DNA from: Paractinoplanes toevensis | Lineage (GTDB): Bacteria > Actinomycetota > Actinomycetes > Mycobacteriales > Micromonosporaceae | Assembly: GCF_018332695.1 (NCBI RefSeq) | Contig: NZ_BOQN01000050.1 | Span: 151,540-215,539, forward strand | Direction of reading: 5' to 3' | Length of the DNA: 64,000 nucleotides | Shown: piece by piece, positions 49,242 to 58,301 of the stretch | How positions within the stretch are numbered: the stretch's first letter is position 1 | How the letters are laid out: each line of letters begins with the position of its first letter | Program-made: the position numbers and the translations under genes | Notes under the pieces: generated by a model | Database searches by the model: none | What the model saw: the letters and a program-made list of their open reading frames with translations, nothing else | What the model was told of the DNA's origin: nothing

Positions 49242-50453
49242 ATGACTACGACGGAACACACCACCATCCGGCCGTTCCCGATCCCGGTCGCCGGCGAGGC
49301 GGACATCGAGGGGCTGCGCGCCCGCATCACGGCCACCCGCTGGCCCGACCCCGAACTCGTCCCCGACTTCTCGCAGGGCGTGCAGCAGACGGTGATGCAG
49401 GAGCTGGCGCGTTACTGGGCCACCGAGCACGACCTGCGCCGGCACGAGCAGCGGCTGGGCGCCCTGCCGAACTTCGTCACCGAGATCGACGGCGTGGACA
49501 TCCACTTCATCCACGTCCGCTCGCCGCACCCGAACGCGCTGCCGGTCATCATCACGCACGGCTGGCCCGGCTCGGTCATCGAGCTGCTGAACATCATCGG
49601 GCCACTGACCGACCCGGCCGCCCACGGCGCGAGCACGGCCGACGCCTTCGACGTGGTGATCCCCTCGATGCCGGGTTACGGCTACTCCGGCAAGCCGCGC
49701 GACCTCGGCTGGAGCCCGGTCCGGATCGCGCGGGCGTGGGACGTGCTGATGGGCCGCCTCGGCTACCCGCGATACGTGGCGCAGGGCGGCGACTGGGGCG
49801 CGATCGTCACCGACCTGCTGGGTGTGCAGGCACCTCCGGGGCTGGCCGGCATCCACACCAACATGGCCGGCGTCGTCCCGGCGGACATCTGGCTCTCGCT
49901 GGCCCGCAACGTGCTCGGCGCCGGCGACCCGCCGCCGGCCGATCTCTCCAAGGAGGAGAGCCGTACGTTCGACCAGCTGAACTACTTCATGGCGAAGGGC
50001 GTCGGGTACGGGGTGCAGATGGGGACCCGCCCACAGACCATGTACGGCCTGGCCGACTCGCCGGTCGCCCTGGCCTCCTGGATGATCAACCATGACGCCG
50101 GCAGCTACCGGGACATCGCCGCCGCCGTCACCGGTCATCCCGTCGGCGGCCTGACCCTCGACGAGGTGCTGGACAACATCACCTACACCTGGCTGACCAA
50201 CACCGGGGTCTCCTCGGCCCGGCTGTACTGGGAGAACACGTCCGGCTTCTTCGACGTCAAGAACGTGACCGTGCCGGCCGCGGTGAGCACGTTCGCGAAC
50301 GAGATCTACCAGGTCCCCCGCAGTTGGGCCGAGCGGGCGTACCCGAACCTCATCTACTTCAACGAACTCGACCGGGGCAACCACTTCGCCGCCTGGCAGG
50401 AGCCGGCCCTGTTCGCCACCGAACTGCGCGCCGCTTTCCGCTCCCTGCGCTGA
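49242..50453 (+). CDS. epoxide hydrolase (microsomal EHN type)
   Basis: A 403-residue alpha/beta hydrolase with the N-terminal epoxide hydrolase (EHN) domain (PFPIPVAGEADIEGLRARIT; TRWPDPEL). Oxyanion motif HGWPG is at 106-110, nucleophile D184 in GGDWGAIV, and the catalytic histidine H381 in RGNHFAAWQEP. These convert epoxides to diols in the cytoplasm, often for detoxification or catabolism. ATG 49242 has no strong ribosome site. Same strand as the LAL regulator; a strong hairpin terminator follows at 50462. Confidence 0.93.
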   Translation: MTTTEHTTIRPFPIPVAGEADIEGLRARITATRWPDPELVPDFSQGVQQTVMQELARYWATEHDLRRHEQRLGALPNFVTEIDGVDIHFIHVRSPHPNALPVIITHGWPGSVIELLNIIGPLTDPAAHGASTADAFDVVIPSMPGYGYSGKPRDLGWSPVRIARAWDVLMGRLGYPRYVAQGGDWGAIVTDLLGVQAPPGLAGIHTNMAGVVPADIWLSLARNVLGAGDPPPADLSKEESRTFDQLNYFMAKGVGYGVQMGTRPQTMYGLADSPVALASWMINHDAGSYRDIAAAVTGHPVGGLTLDEVLDNITYTWLTNTGVSSARLYWENTSGFFDVKNVTVPAAVSTFANEIYQVPRSWAERAYPNLIYFNELDRGNHFAAWQEPALFATELRAAFRSLR

Positions 50454-50461
50454 CCGGCCTT

Positions 50462-50492
50462 GACCGCCGGGGCCGATCCGGCCCCGGCGGTC
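50462..50492. terminator. strong bidirectional hairpin terminator
   Basis: GACCGCCGGGGCC (50462-50474) pairs perfectly with GGCCCCGGCGGTC (50480-50492) around GATCC, a 13-bp GC stem. It lies between the stops of the convergent epoxide hydrolase (50453) and the metalloprotease gene (50499). Confidence 0.85.
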
Positions 50493-50498
50493 CGCGGG

Positions 50499-51583
50499 TC
50501 AGGACAGGAAGCTGCCGTACGGGCCGGCCAGGATCGCGTTCTTCTGGGCCTGGCCGAAGTGGGTGTTCGGGTAGTCGTAGAACGACGCGGACATCGGGGT
50601 GCCGTCGGTCGACGTGGAGTCGGGCAGGCCGAAGCCGTGGCCCAGCTCGTGCACCATGCCGCCGTACCAGCGGTTCATCGCCCCGTTGATGCCGGCCGCG
50701 CCGTCCGCGTCGTGGCCGCTGAGCAGCACCCAGCCGGGGCTGGCGCCGCCGCCGGACTGGTTGGGCTCCTCGGCGCTGATCTCACCCACGCACAGCCATC
50801 GGCTGTCCGGGTTGCGGATGCCGAACCGGCGCATCAGTTCCTGCTGCATGTTGCTGACCACGCACCAGTAGTGGTCGCTGCCAGTGCAGTTGGTGGTGAT
50901 GTACCAGTTCCAGTCGTGCTCGCCGTTGACCACCTCGACGACGGTGTTGTTGAGCGCGAAGGTCTTGCCGAGCTCCTGCTTGTAGTAGCGCTGGGCCTCG
51001 CGCACGACGGCCGCGATCCCGTCGGGGTAACGCTGGTCGTACGCCACGTCGGTGGGTTTGAGCCAGAGCACCCGGACCGTCCCGGGGACCGCCGAGCCGT
51101 CGGGGCCGGGGTCGGGCTGGTCGTCGGAGCGGTCGTCGCCGGCGTGGTGGGTGCCGTCGTCGGGGTGACCGAACCGGTGCAGGTGACGCCGTTCAGGGTG
51201 AACGCGGACGGCACCGGGTTGCTGCCGGTCCACGATCCGTTGAAGCCGAACGAGGCACTGCCGCCGGTGGCCAGCGCCCCGTTGTAACCGACGTTGACGG
51301 CGGTCACCGCGGCGCCGCTCTGGGCCACCGTGGCGTTCCACGCCTGGGTGACCGACTGGCCGGCGCCGAACGACCAGCGCAGCGTCCAACCGCTGATCGG
51401 ATCGCCGAGGTTGGTGACGGCCACGGCGGCGCCGAAGCCGCCCTGCCACTGCGAACCGACCGTGTAGGACACCCGGCAACCGGCCGCGGCAGCATCGGCT
51501 CCGGTCGCGGTGGCGGCGACCGTGGCACCGAGGACGGCCGCCGTCGCTAACGCCAGCAGGCTGCGGGTTTGTCGAGAGCGCAT
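50499..51583 (-). pseudogene. frameshifted CBM2-metzincin secreted metalloprotease
   Basis: Two frames together encode one secreted protein. From ATG 51583 the first gives a signal peptide (LLALATAAVLGATVAATATG), a CBM2-type cellulose-binding module (CRVSYTVGSQWQGGFGAAVA to NGVTC) and a Thr/Pro linker. The other, open to 50499, gives the protease (VRVLWLKPTDVAYDQRYPDG) with zinc motif HELGHGFGLPD, a metzincin-like HExxHxxGxxD. The frames switch inside the linker, around 51090-51125, near short G/C runs. One base lost or gained restores a protein of about 360 residues. Either a real recent frameshift or a sequencing error; no other decay is seen. Behind a LacI-type palindrome at 51633. Confidence 0.8.
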
Positions 51584-51632
51584 CGTTTCCTCCGAGAACT
51601 GGAGATTGATGTTTGTCTATCACCATGCCTCC

Positions 51633-51646
51633 CGAAAACGTTTTCG
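51633..51646. promoter_or_regulatory. LacI/CcpA-type palindrome
   Basis: CGAAAACGTTTTCG is a perfect 14-bp palindrome centred on CG, 50 bp upstream of the CBM2-protease start and 54 bp upstream of the divergent lipoprotein ATG. It fits a LacI/GalR family operator and would tie the secreted CBM2 protein to sugar control. Confidence 0.75.
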
Positions 51647-51699
51647 AAAGGGGGTTGGCTCTCGACAGTTCGCTGACATTGAGTGGCGAGGATTCCGGC

Positions 51700-52266
51700 A
51701 TGTTCATCACGAAGAACCGGGCGATGGTCCTCGCCACCACCGTCAGCCTGCTCGGTGGCTGCGGCGGCGCCGAGAAGACCGACACCCCCGGCGTCGCCAG
51801 CATCGCGCAGCCCACCGCCACCGCCTCGGCGGCGGCCTCCCCCTCGGAGCGGCCGCTCATCCGGGCCGACGCCTCCGAGGAGGAGCGAACCCGGCTGCAG
51901 GACGTCTACATCGACTGCCTGCGGGCGAACGGCTTCCCGAAGCAGGGGGCCGTCAAGGGCCGGAACGGCGGATATCCGTCCGACCTCGAGGACTTCGATC
52001 TGAGTGCCGGGGTCGTCGACAAGATCAAGAAGAATTGCGGACCCAAGGAACCCGAACTCCCGATCCAGCGGGCAAAGCGACTCGACCCGCAGTACGCCGA
52101 CCACGTCGAGGCAAACGTCAAGTGCCTGAAATCGCACGGCATCGAGGCCGTCGTCGAGAACGACGCGCCGGCTCTGGTGAACGGGCTGCCCGGCCGGAGC
52201 GACGGCCACTGGCTGGACGACTGCGAGCGCGAGGCGTTCGCCGACTACTACTCGACGCTCAACTGA
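51700..52266 (+). CDS. secreted lipoprotein of unknown function
   Basis: A 188-residue lipoprotein: MFITKNRAMVLATTVSLLGGC gives a lipobox LLGGC around residue 21. A Thr/Ala/Ser-rich linker (to about 60) precedes a domain with paired cysteines (VYIDCLRANGFP, KIKKNCGPKEP, NVKCLKSHGIE and LDDCEREAF), probably two disulfides. The CLRANGFP/CLKSHGIE repeat-like helices occur in many actinobacterial small lipoproteins of unknown role. ATG 51700 follows GCGAGGA. It ends 7 bp inside the convergent FtsX-type permease gene, next to an efflux operon with which it may work. Confidence 0.75.
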   Translation: MFITKNRAMVLATTVSLLGGCGGAEKTDTPGVASIAQPTATASAAASPSERPLIRADASEEERTRLQDVYIDCLRANGFPKQGAVKGRNGGYPSDLEDFDLSAGVVDKIKKNCGPKEPELPIQRAKRLDPQYADHVEANVKCLKSHGIEAVVENDAPALVNGLPGRSDGHWLDDCEREAFADYYSTLN

Positions 52267-53440
52267 GGGCCTCGGTCGGCATCAGCCGGGCGGCGCGCAT
52301 CGCCGGGTAGGCACCGGCGATCACTCCGGTCAGCAGCGCTCCGGCCAGGCCGGCCAGGGCCGCGCCGGCCGGGATGACCACCGGCCACCGCTGGTACCAC
52401 GCGTAACCGGCGACGGCTGCGGTCCCGAGCAGAGTGCCGGCCAGGCCGCCCATCGCGGACAGCACGACGGACTCGGTGATGAACTGGGCCCGGATCTGGC
52501 CGCGGTGGGCGCCCAGCGCGCGGCGCAGCCCGATCTCGGAACGCCGCTCGAGAACCGAGATCACCATGGTGTTGGCCACGCCGATGCCGCCGACCAGCAG
52601 GGCGATCGCGGCGAGGCCGAGGAACAGGGCGGAAAAGCTGCTCTGCGTGGCCCGCTTGGCGGCGAGGGCGTCGGACGGGCGGGTGACCTGGACGTTCGAC
52701 GGCCTCTCGGGATCGATGGTGGCCGGCAGGACGGCGCCGACCGCCTCGATCTGGTCCTCCTCGGCCTGCAGGTAGATCACCGTGGGGTGGCCGTCGAAGT
52801 GCGTCAGGGTGCGCGCGGCCTCCCATCCGATCAGCGCGGCCCGGTCGATGTCGGGCGACAGCGGGACGCTGTCCAGGATGCCGATCACGGTCACCCAGCG
52901 GTCGCCGATCATCACCTGGGGCCCGGCCCCGCCGACCGGCAGGCCGGTGATGCCGAGCCGGGTCGCGGCCACCGCGCCGAGCACCACCATCGGCAGGGTC
53001 TCGCTGGTGGCGTCGAGGAAACGGCCGGCCCGGACCCGGCCGTTCAGCGTGGTCAGCAGATCGGCCCGGCCGGCCAGCACGGTCAGCCCGAGCCCGTCCG
53101 CGGGATCGGTCCGGTCGTTGCGGCGGATCACGGCGTGGGTGTTGGCCACGGCGCTGGCGGCCAGCACCGGGCCGATCCGGGCCACCATGGCCGGTGCGTC
53201 CTCCGGCAGCGTCACCGGCGGGTTCCGGTCCGGTACGGGCATCGCCTGCAGGGTGTTGGTGCCCAGCGCCGACAGCGTGCGCAGCAGGTCGGCCTGGCTG
53301 GACGCCGGAATGCCGGTCACCACCAGCATGGTGGCGATGCCGATCGCGATGCCCAGCGACGACAGCGCGGCCCGCATCTTCCGGGTCCGGATGCCGACCA
53401 GTCCGACCCCGAGCAGGTCGCGGGGGCCGAGGCGGCTCAC
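52259..53440 (-). CDS. MacB/FtsX-type ABC transporter permease
   Basis: A 393-residue permease with the four-helix MacB/FtsX topology: helix 1 (MRAALSSLGIAIGIATMLVV), a large extracytoplasmic domain (about 50-270), then three C-terminal helices with VGGIGVANTMVISVLERRSE IGLRRALGA-type motif and PAMRAARLMPTEALS ending. It acts with the ATPase and membrane-fusion-like protein encoded upstream (leftward operon 55208-52259) in export or mechanotransmission. Stop overlaps the lipoprotein end. Start ATG 53440 overlaps the ATPase stop by four bases. Confidence 0.93.
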   Translation of the reverse strand: MSRLGPRDLLGVGLVGIRTRKMRAALSSLGIAIGIATMLVVTGIPASSQADLLRTLSALGTNTLQAMPVPDRNPPVTLPEDAPAMVARIGPVLAASAVANTHAVIRRNDRTDPADGLGLTVLAGRADLLTTLNGRVRAGRFLDATSETLPMVVLGAVAATRLGITGLPVGGAGPQVMIGDRWVTVIGILDSVPLSPDIDRAALIGWEAARTLTHFDGHPTVIYLQAEEDQIEAVGAVLPATIDPERPSNVQVTRPSDALAAKRATQSSFSALFLGLAAIALLVGGIGVANTMVISVLERRSEIGLRRALGAHRGQIRAQFITESVVLSAMGGLAGTLLGTAAVAGYAWYQRWPVVIPAGAALAGLAGALLTGVIAGAYPAMRAARLMPTEALS

Positions 53441-54105
53441 CCGGCACCGACCAGGCGGCCGTCCAGCATCCGTACCTGTCGCGGCGCCCGGGCCGCGATG
53501 TCCCGGTCGTGGGTGATGACGGCGATGGTCGTGCCCTCCGCGTTCAGCCGGGTCAGCAGGTCGATCACGGCCTGGCCGTTGGCGGTGTCCAGGGCGCCGG
53601 TCGGCTCGTCCGCCAGCACCAGGGCCGGGCCGTTGACCAGGGCGCGGGCGATGGCCACCCGCTGCCGTTCGCCGCCGGAGAGCTGGTGCGGCCGGTGGGT
53701 GCGGCGGTGGCCGAGCCCGACCCGGTCGAGGGCCTCCTCGGCGAGCCGGCGGCGGTGCCGGCGGGGCACTCCGGCGTAGAGCAGGCCGGTGCCGACGTTC
53801 TCGGCCGCGCTCAACCCGGCGGTCAGGTGGAACTGCTGGAAGACGAAGCCGAGCCAGCGGCCACGCAGGTCGGACAGCCGCCGGTCGGACAACCGGGTGA
53901 CGTCCTGGCCGAGGATCTCGATCGTTCCGGAGGTGGGCCGGTCGAGGGTGCCCATGAGGTTCAGCAGAGTCGACTTGCCGGAGCCGGACGGCCCGACGAT
54001 GGCCAGCATCTCGCCCCGCTCGATATCGAGGGACACGTCGTCGAGCGCGGTGACCGCCCCGGCGTACCGCATGGTGGCGTTGCGCACCGCCAGCACGACG
54101 CTCAT
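53437..54105 (-). CDS. MacB-type ABC transporter ATPase
   Basis: A 222-residue ATPase of the LolD/MacB class: Walker A GPSGSGKST, Q-loop VFQQFHL, signature LSGGERQRV, Walker B LVLADEP, H-loop VITHD. The LGQDVTRLSDRRLSDLRGRW segment is typical of the class. Coupled to the fusion protein upstream and the permease downstream by ATGA overlaps. Confidence 0.95.
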   Translation of the reverse strand: MSVVLAVRNATMRYAGAVTALDDVSLDIERGEMLAIVGPSGSGKSTLLNLMGTLDRPTSGTIEILGQDVTRLSDRRLSDLRGRWLGFVFQQFHLTAGLSAAENVGTGLLYAGVPRRHRRRLAEEALDRVGLGHRRTHRPHQLSGGERQRVAIARALVNGPALVLADEPTGALDTANGQAVIDLLTRLNAEGTTIAVITHDRDIAARAPRQVRMLDGRLVGAG

Positions 54106-55208
54106 CCGGTGGTCACCACGGTCAGGCCGGCGGTGACGCCGGCGCCGCTGACCTCGACCCGGCCGCCCGCGAAGATGCCGGTCCGGACGGCGATCAGGGT
54201 GCCGTCCGGGGTCTGCAGCGCGTATCCGCCCTCGCGCAGGGCGAGCAGCGCGCCGGTCGCCACGATCAGGACCTGCTTGTGCGTCTGCGCCGCGAAGGAG
54301 ACCTGGAGGTCGGCCGAGTCGACGCGTTTCAGCACGGCCGGTTGGTCGAGGGCGAGCGTGATGGCGAGTTTCGGGGTGGAGCCGCCGTCCGGGGTCTGCA
54401 ACGCCGTGCTCACCGAGGTGACCCGGGCCGGCGTGGTGCTGCCGTCGGAGAGGGCCACGGTGGCGCGGTCGCCGTTGTCGATCGCGGCGGCCTCGCTCTC
54501 GTCGGCCTGCACGGTGATCACCTTGCTGGTCGAGGTGGCCGACATCAGCTCGGCCGCGGCCGGGTCGCCGACCTGGGCCGACAACGCGCTGACCCGGACG
54601 GCGGCGGGCAGGACGAGAACGGAACCCGCCGTGAGCGGGCCGGCCGGAATCTGGAGATCCGCCTGCCATGTCCTGATCGCCTTGAGCAGGGTCGCGGTCA
54701 GGGCGGCCTCGCCGTCGTGGACCGTGCGCTTGACGGTCTGGCCGGGCACCGCGGAACCAGCGGGAACGGGTTCGGTCACGACCGACGGCTGCGCGCCCAC
54801 GGAGTAGCCGAGGGCCCGCAGGTTGTCGCGCACCACCCGCACGTCGCGCCCCACCGTGCCCGGCGTCGCCAGGTCGCGGTAGAGCGGCGTCCGGCCGTAG
54901 AACAGCGGCACGGGCTGGTCGTTCACCGCGTACACCCGTTTACCGCGGGTGATCGTGGCCCCGGCGGCCGGCAGCCAGGTGATCACTCCGGTCCGGGCAC
55001 CGCGGATGACCCGGACCGCCCCGTGACCCAGGGTGCCCGGCATCGTCCGTACCGTCGAGATGTCGCCTTTCTCGACCGTGGTGGTCGCGACCGGAGAGGC
55101 AACCGGGACGGGAGTCTCGGCTCGGCCGGTCCAGCGCAGGAGACCGAGGGCCGCGGCCGGAACGGCGAGAGCAGCCGCGACGACGGCGGCCCGGCGGGAA
55201 GACTGCAT
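54102..55208 (-). CDS. membrane-fusion-like protein with peptidoglycan-binding domain
   Basis: A 368-residue exported, membrane-anchored protein; the N-terminal helix is AAVVAAALAVPAAALGLL. Domains: an HlyD/RND adaptor-like half (VEKGDISTVRTMPGTLGHG; ATSTSKVITVQADESEAAAI; LVALREGGYALQTPD-like tail) interrupted by a peptidoglycan-binding-like segment (DVRVVRDNLRALGYSV; LLKAIRTWQADLQIPAGPL). This layout is typical of actinobacterial MacA-like partners of MacB-type ABC systems. First gene of the operon, divergent from the two-component genes, which probably control it. Start ATG 55208. Confidence 0.88.
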   Translation of the reverse strand: MQSSRRAAVVAAALAVPAAALGLLRWTGRAETPVPVASPVATTTVEKGDISTVRTMPGTLGHGAVRVIRGARTGVITWLPAAGATITRGKRVYAVNDQPVPLFYGRTPLYRDLATPGTVGRDVRVVRDNLRALGYSVGAQPSVVTEPVPAGSAVPGQTVKRTVHDGEAALTATLLKAIRTWQADLQIPAGPLTAGSVLVLPAAVRVSALSAQVGDPAAAELMSATSTSKVITVQADESEAAAIDNGDRATVALSDGSTTPARVTSVSTALQTPDGGSTPKLAITLALDQPAVLKRVDSADLQVSFAAQTHKQVLIVATGALLALREGGYALQTPDGTLIAVRTGIFAGGRVEVSGAGVTAGLTVVTTG

Positions 55209-55230
55209 GGCCGGAAGGCTGCCGGTCGAT

Positions 55231-55284
55231 TGTCGGGGAACTGTCAAGAACAATTGCGGGTCGCCGCAGGTGGCGGCCTATAGT
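55231..55284 (+). promoter_or_regulatory. leaderless promoter of the response regulator with tandem half-sites
   Basis: TATAGT (55279-55284) lies 19 bp after TTGCGG (55254-55259). Its expected transcription start falls at the GTG of the response regulator (55292), so the mRNA should be leaderless. TGTC direct repeats at 55231 and 55242 are 11 bp apart, one helical turn, as for OmpR-family binding sites; they lie between the two divergent operons. Confidence 0.6.
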
Positions 55285-55291
55285 CCGCCGG

Positions 55292-55969
55292 GTGTGCGCC
55301 CACATTCTCGTCGCGGAGGACAACCGCCGGCAGGCCGAGCTCCTGGGCAACTACCTGCGCTCGGAAGGCCACCGCCTCGTCGTCGTCCACGACGGGCAGC
55401 AGGCGCTCGCCGCGGCCCGTCGGCAACGCCCCGACCTGGTCGTTCTCGACGTCATGATGCCGGGCCTGGACGGGCTGAACGTGTGCCGGATCCTGCGCCG
55501 GGAGTCGTCCGTCCTGGTCCTGATGCTCACCGCCCGATCCGCCGAGGAGGACCTGCTGCTGGGCCTGGACCTCGGCGCCGACGATTATCTGACCAAGCCG
55601 TACAGCCCGCGGGAGCTGGTGGCCCGGGTGCGGACGCTGCTGCGGCGGGTGGACCGGGTCCGCGGTGACGACACCGTCCTGCACGTCGGTGACCTGACGG
55701 TGGACCTGTCCCGGCGGACCGTCGCCGTCGGGGAGAGCCGCGTCGCCTGCACGCCGGCCGAGTTCGCGATCCTGGCGATGCTGGCCGGGCAGCCCGACCG
55801 GGTCTTCTCCCGCAAGCAGCTGGACCGGGACGCCGCCGACCGGGCGGTCGACACCCACGTGCTGAACCTGCGGCGCAAGATCGAGTCCGATCCGCGGCAT
55901 CCGCGCCGGCTGCTGTCGGTGTACGGCCTCGGGTACAAGCTGACGGATCCGCTCCATGAGAGTTCCTGA
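55292..55969 (+). CDS. OmpR/PhoB family response regulator
   Basis: A 225-residue response regulator. Receiver: acidic pocket AED (9-10), phosphorylated D53 in VVLDVMMPG, T80 and K102 in LTKPYSP. The C-terminal winged helix (about 128-222) ends in VDTHVLNLRRKIESD and VYGLGYKLT. GTG 55292 lies eight bases after a good -10, so it is probably translated from a leaderless mRNA. It overlaps the histidine kinase gene by 14 bp. Divergent from the MacB-type operon, its likely target. Confidence 0.95.
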   Translation: MCAHILVAEDNRRQAELLGNYLRSEGHRLVVVHDGQQALAAARRQRPDLVVLDVMMPGLDGLNVCRILRRESSVLVLMLTARSAEEDLLLGLDLGADDYLTKPYSPRELVARVRTLLRRVDRVRGDDTVLHVGDLTVDLSRRTVAVGESRVACTPAEFAILAMLAGQPDRVFSRKQLDRDAADRAVDTHVLNLRRKIESDPRHPRRLLSVYGLGYKLTDPLHESS

Positions 55970-57701
55970 CCTGCCGTTCCACCGCAGCCTGATCATGCGG
56001 CTGCTGGCCACGTCGATCCTGATCGCGGTCGCGGCGATCACCGCGGCCACCTGGTTGACGGCGCACACCACCACCCAGGCCATCCAGCAGCAGCAGGGCC
56101 GTTCGATCACCGACGACGCCCTGATCCACGACACCCTGATCGGGTACGCGGCCACCCACGCCCGGTGGGACGGCGTCGCACCCACCGTCGCCGACCTGAG
56201 CCGGCGCACCGGCCACCGGGTGACCCTGCTGACCCGGGACCGGCAGATGATCGCCGACTCGGCGCCGGCCGGGCCGGACATCGGCCCCGCCCGGCCCTCC
56301 GCCACCATCGACCCGCTGCGGGAGAACGGCGCCATCGACTCCCGCGCGGTCGGGCCGTACCGGCTCACCACCGCGGAACGCCGCGCGCTGGACGGGTACG
56401 CGCAGCAGGCTCTGAAATGCATGAAGGGAAACCTCAACATCCGGCTGACCCACCTGCCCAACGGCCGTCCCGTCGTGTCCCCGCTGCCGGTGGAGAACGG
56501 TGTGTGCGCGGCCAAGGAACTCCTGGCGCCGACGCCGACCGAGGCGAAGGCGCTGAGCGCGCTGACCGGGATGATGGACAGCTGCACCGGTCTGAAGACG
56601 TCGTCGTACGTCAGCATCGGGCCGCTGTTCGACGTGACGCCCCTGGACCGGCTGCTCCCCCGCGACGTCACCCCGGCCGACCTCCAGAAATGCCTGCTCT
56701 CCGCACGTCAGGCCCAGCTCACCCCGTACGTGGCGCCGCCGGCCCTGCTCTTCATCACCGACGCCGGGAGCGGCACGACAGCACCGTCGATCAGCCTCAC
56801 CCGCGGCAACGTGCTCCGGATCGCCGCCGGAACCGGCCTCGTCCTGGTGGTCGCGATCGCGGTCACCGTCCTGGTCGGAACCCGCCTGGTCCGCCCGCTG
56901 CGGCGGCTCACCGAATCCGTCCGCCGCCCGGTCGAACAGCAGAGCCGGGTCCCGGTCGGCACCCGCGACGAGATCGGCTACCTGGCGATGGCCCTCAACG
57001 ACCTCTTCGAACGGCGGGAAACCCTGGAGGCGCAGCGTCAGGCCCTGGTCAGCGACCTGGCCCACGAGCTCCGCACGCCGCTGACCAACATCCGCGGCTG
57101 GCTCGAGGCCGCCCAGGACGGGATGACCCCGACCGATCCGCGGCTGCTGGAGGTGCTGCTCGACGAGACGGTGGTGCTGCACCACATCGTGGACGACCTG
57201 CGCGACCTGGCCGCCGCGGACACCGGAACCCTGCGGATCCATCCCGAGTTCGTCTACATCAACGACGTCCTGGCCCCGGTCGTCGAGGCACACCGCGGGG
57301 TGACCGCCGATTTCACCGTCGACCGGCAGCTGTCGGTGGACCCGGTCCGGCTGCGCCAGATCGTCGGCAACCTGCTCTCCAACGCCGTCCGGCACACCGA
57401 CCGGGGCGGCCAGGTCACCGTCCGCACCGCGGTGACCGCCGATGACTTCGTCATCGAGGTCATCGACACCGGCGAGGGCATCGCGGCCGAAGACCTGGAA
57501 AAGATCTTCGACCGCTTCTGGCGTACGGACGCCTCGCGCAGCCGGGCCACCGGTGGCAGCGGACTCGGCCTGGCGATCGTGCGGAAGCTGGCCGAGGCCC
57601 ACGACGGCCGGGTCACCGCGACCAGCCGGGTCGGCGCCGGCAGCACCTTCACCGTCACGCTGCCGTTGTCGCGGCAGGCACCCCCCTCGGGTACGCCGTA
57701 A
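55956..57701 (+). CDS. sensor histidine kinase
   Basis: A 581-residue membrane kinase. Two membrane helices (about 15-36 and 286-308) flank a large extracellular sensor (about 37-285) with four cysteines, possibly disulfide-linked (LKCMKGN, GVCAAKE, DSCTGLK, QKCLLSA). HAMP segment after helix 2, then dimerisation helix with H370 in LAHELRTPLTN, and ATPase with N-box NLLSNAVRHT, G1 DTGEGI, F and G2 GGSGLGLAIV. All catalytic boxes are intact. The unusually large cysteine-bearing sensor suggests an envelope stress or peptide signal; this and control of the MacB operon are inferred. Confidence 0.94.
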   Translation: MRVPDLPFHRSLIMRLLATSILIAVAAITAATWLTAHTTTQAIQQQQGRSITDDALIHDTLIGYAATHARWDGVAPTVADLSRRTGHRVTLLTRDRQMIADSAPAGPDIGPARPSATIDPLRENGAIDSRAVGPYRLTTAERRALDGYAQQALKCMKGNLNIRLTHLPNGRPVVSPLPVENGVCAAKELLAPTPTEAKALSALTGMMDSCTGLKTSSYVSIGPLFDVTPLDRLLPRDVTPADLQKCLLSARQAQLTPYVAPPALLFITDAGSGTTAPSISLTRGNVLRIAAGTGLVLVVAIAVTVLVGTRLVRPLRRLTESVRRPVEQQSRVPVGTRDEIGYLAMALNDLFERRETLEAQRQALVSDLAHELRTPLTNIRGWLEAAQDGMTPTDPRLLEVLLDETVVLHHIVDDLRDLAAADTGTLRIHPEFVYINDVLAPVVEAHRGVTADFTVDRQLSVDPVRLRQIVGNLLSNAVRHTDRGGQVTVRTAVTADDFVIEVIDTGEGIAAEDLEKIFDRFWRTDASRSRATGGSGLGLAIVRKLAEAHDGRVTATSRVGAGSTFTVTLPLSRQAPPSGTP

Positions 57702-57770
57702 GGCGCGGTCCGCAGCCGCTGTGGGACTTTGTCGGCAAGCCGACTGCCCCCTCCCGCTCCGAGGACGACC

Positions 57771-58301
57771 ATGTCCTCTTTGAAGGAAGAGGAGCCAGTG
57801 GTCGGAGAGCAGTCAGATCCGTCGGTCGCCGAGCAGGCCAAACGGTGGGGCAGGCAGTTCGGGGTGACCGCCGGCCTGCTGATCGGCTTTGCCGCCCTGG
57901 TCGTCACGATGATCTGGATCGCCGACGGGGACGACGCCGTCTGGCAGCGAAGAGTCTTCGTCTTCGGCGCGGTGGAGGCCCTCGTGTTCACCGCGGTCGG
58001 CTGGCTCTTCGGCCGCGAGGTGCACCGCTCGGCCGCGCAGTCGGCGCAGTCCGCAGCCGACACCGCCAACCAGGCGGCCGATCAGGCTCGCACGGAGGCG
58101 CAGACGGAGGCCACCCAGGCGGCCGCGGCACGGGTGGCAGCGGCCGAGGCCGACACCAAACTTCAGGCCGTACGCGCGGCCGCGGTGGCCGGCGCACCGG
58201 GCGCCCGAGGTGGCCCGCAGGATGTGGGCGCGCGGCCCCGGAGCGAGCCGGGCATGGACATCCGCACCTTCATCCTGGAACTGATCGAACCGCCGACATG
58301 A
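57771..58301 (+). CDS. two-TM coiled-coil membrane protein of the VMAP locus
   Basis: A 176-residue membrane protein. Two hydrophobic helices (about 31-50, GVTAGLLIGFAALVVTMIWI; and 62-80) are followed by an Ala/Gln/Thr heptad-like coiled coil (about 83-150, SAQSAADTANQAADQARTEA). It ends in the acidic amphipathic tail MDIRTFILELIEPPT. ATG 57771 follows GAGG; a GTG at 57798 is an alternative. Its stop overlaps the trypsin-EAD-VMAP start (58298), so it is part of that system, probably as membrane anchor or scaffold. No named family recognised. Confidence 0.78.
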   Translation: MSSLKEEEPVVGEQSDPSVAEQAKRWGRQFGVTAGLLIGFAALVVTMIWIADGDDAVWQRRVFVFGAVEALVFTAVGWLFGREVHRSAAQSAQSAADTANQAADQARTEAQTEATQAAAARVAAAEADTKLQAVRAAAVAGAPGARGGPQDVGARPRSEPGMDIRTFILELIEPPT

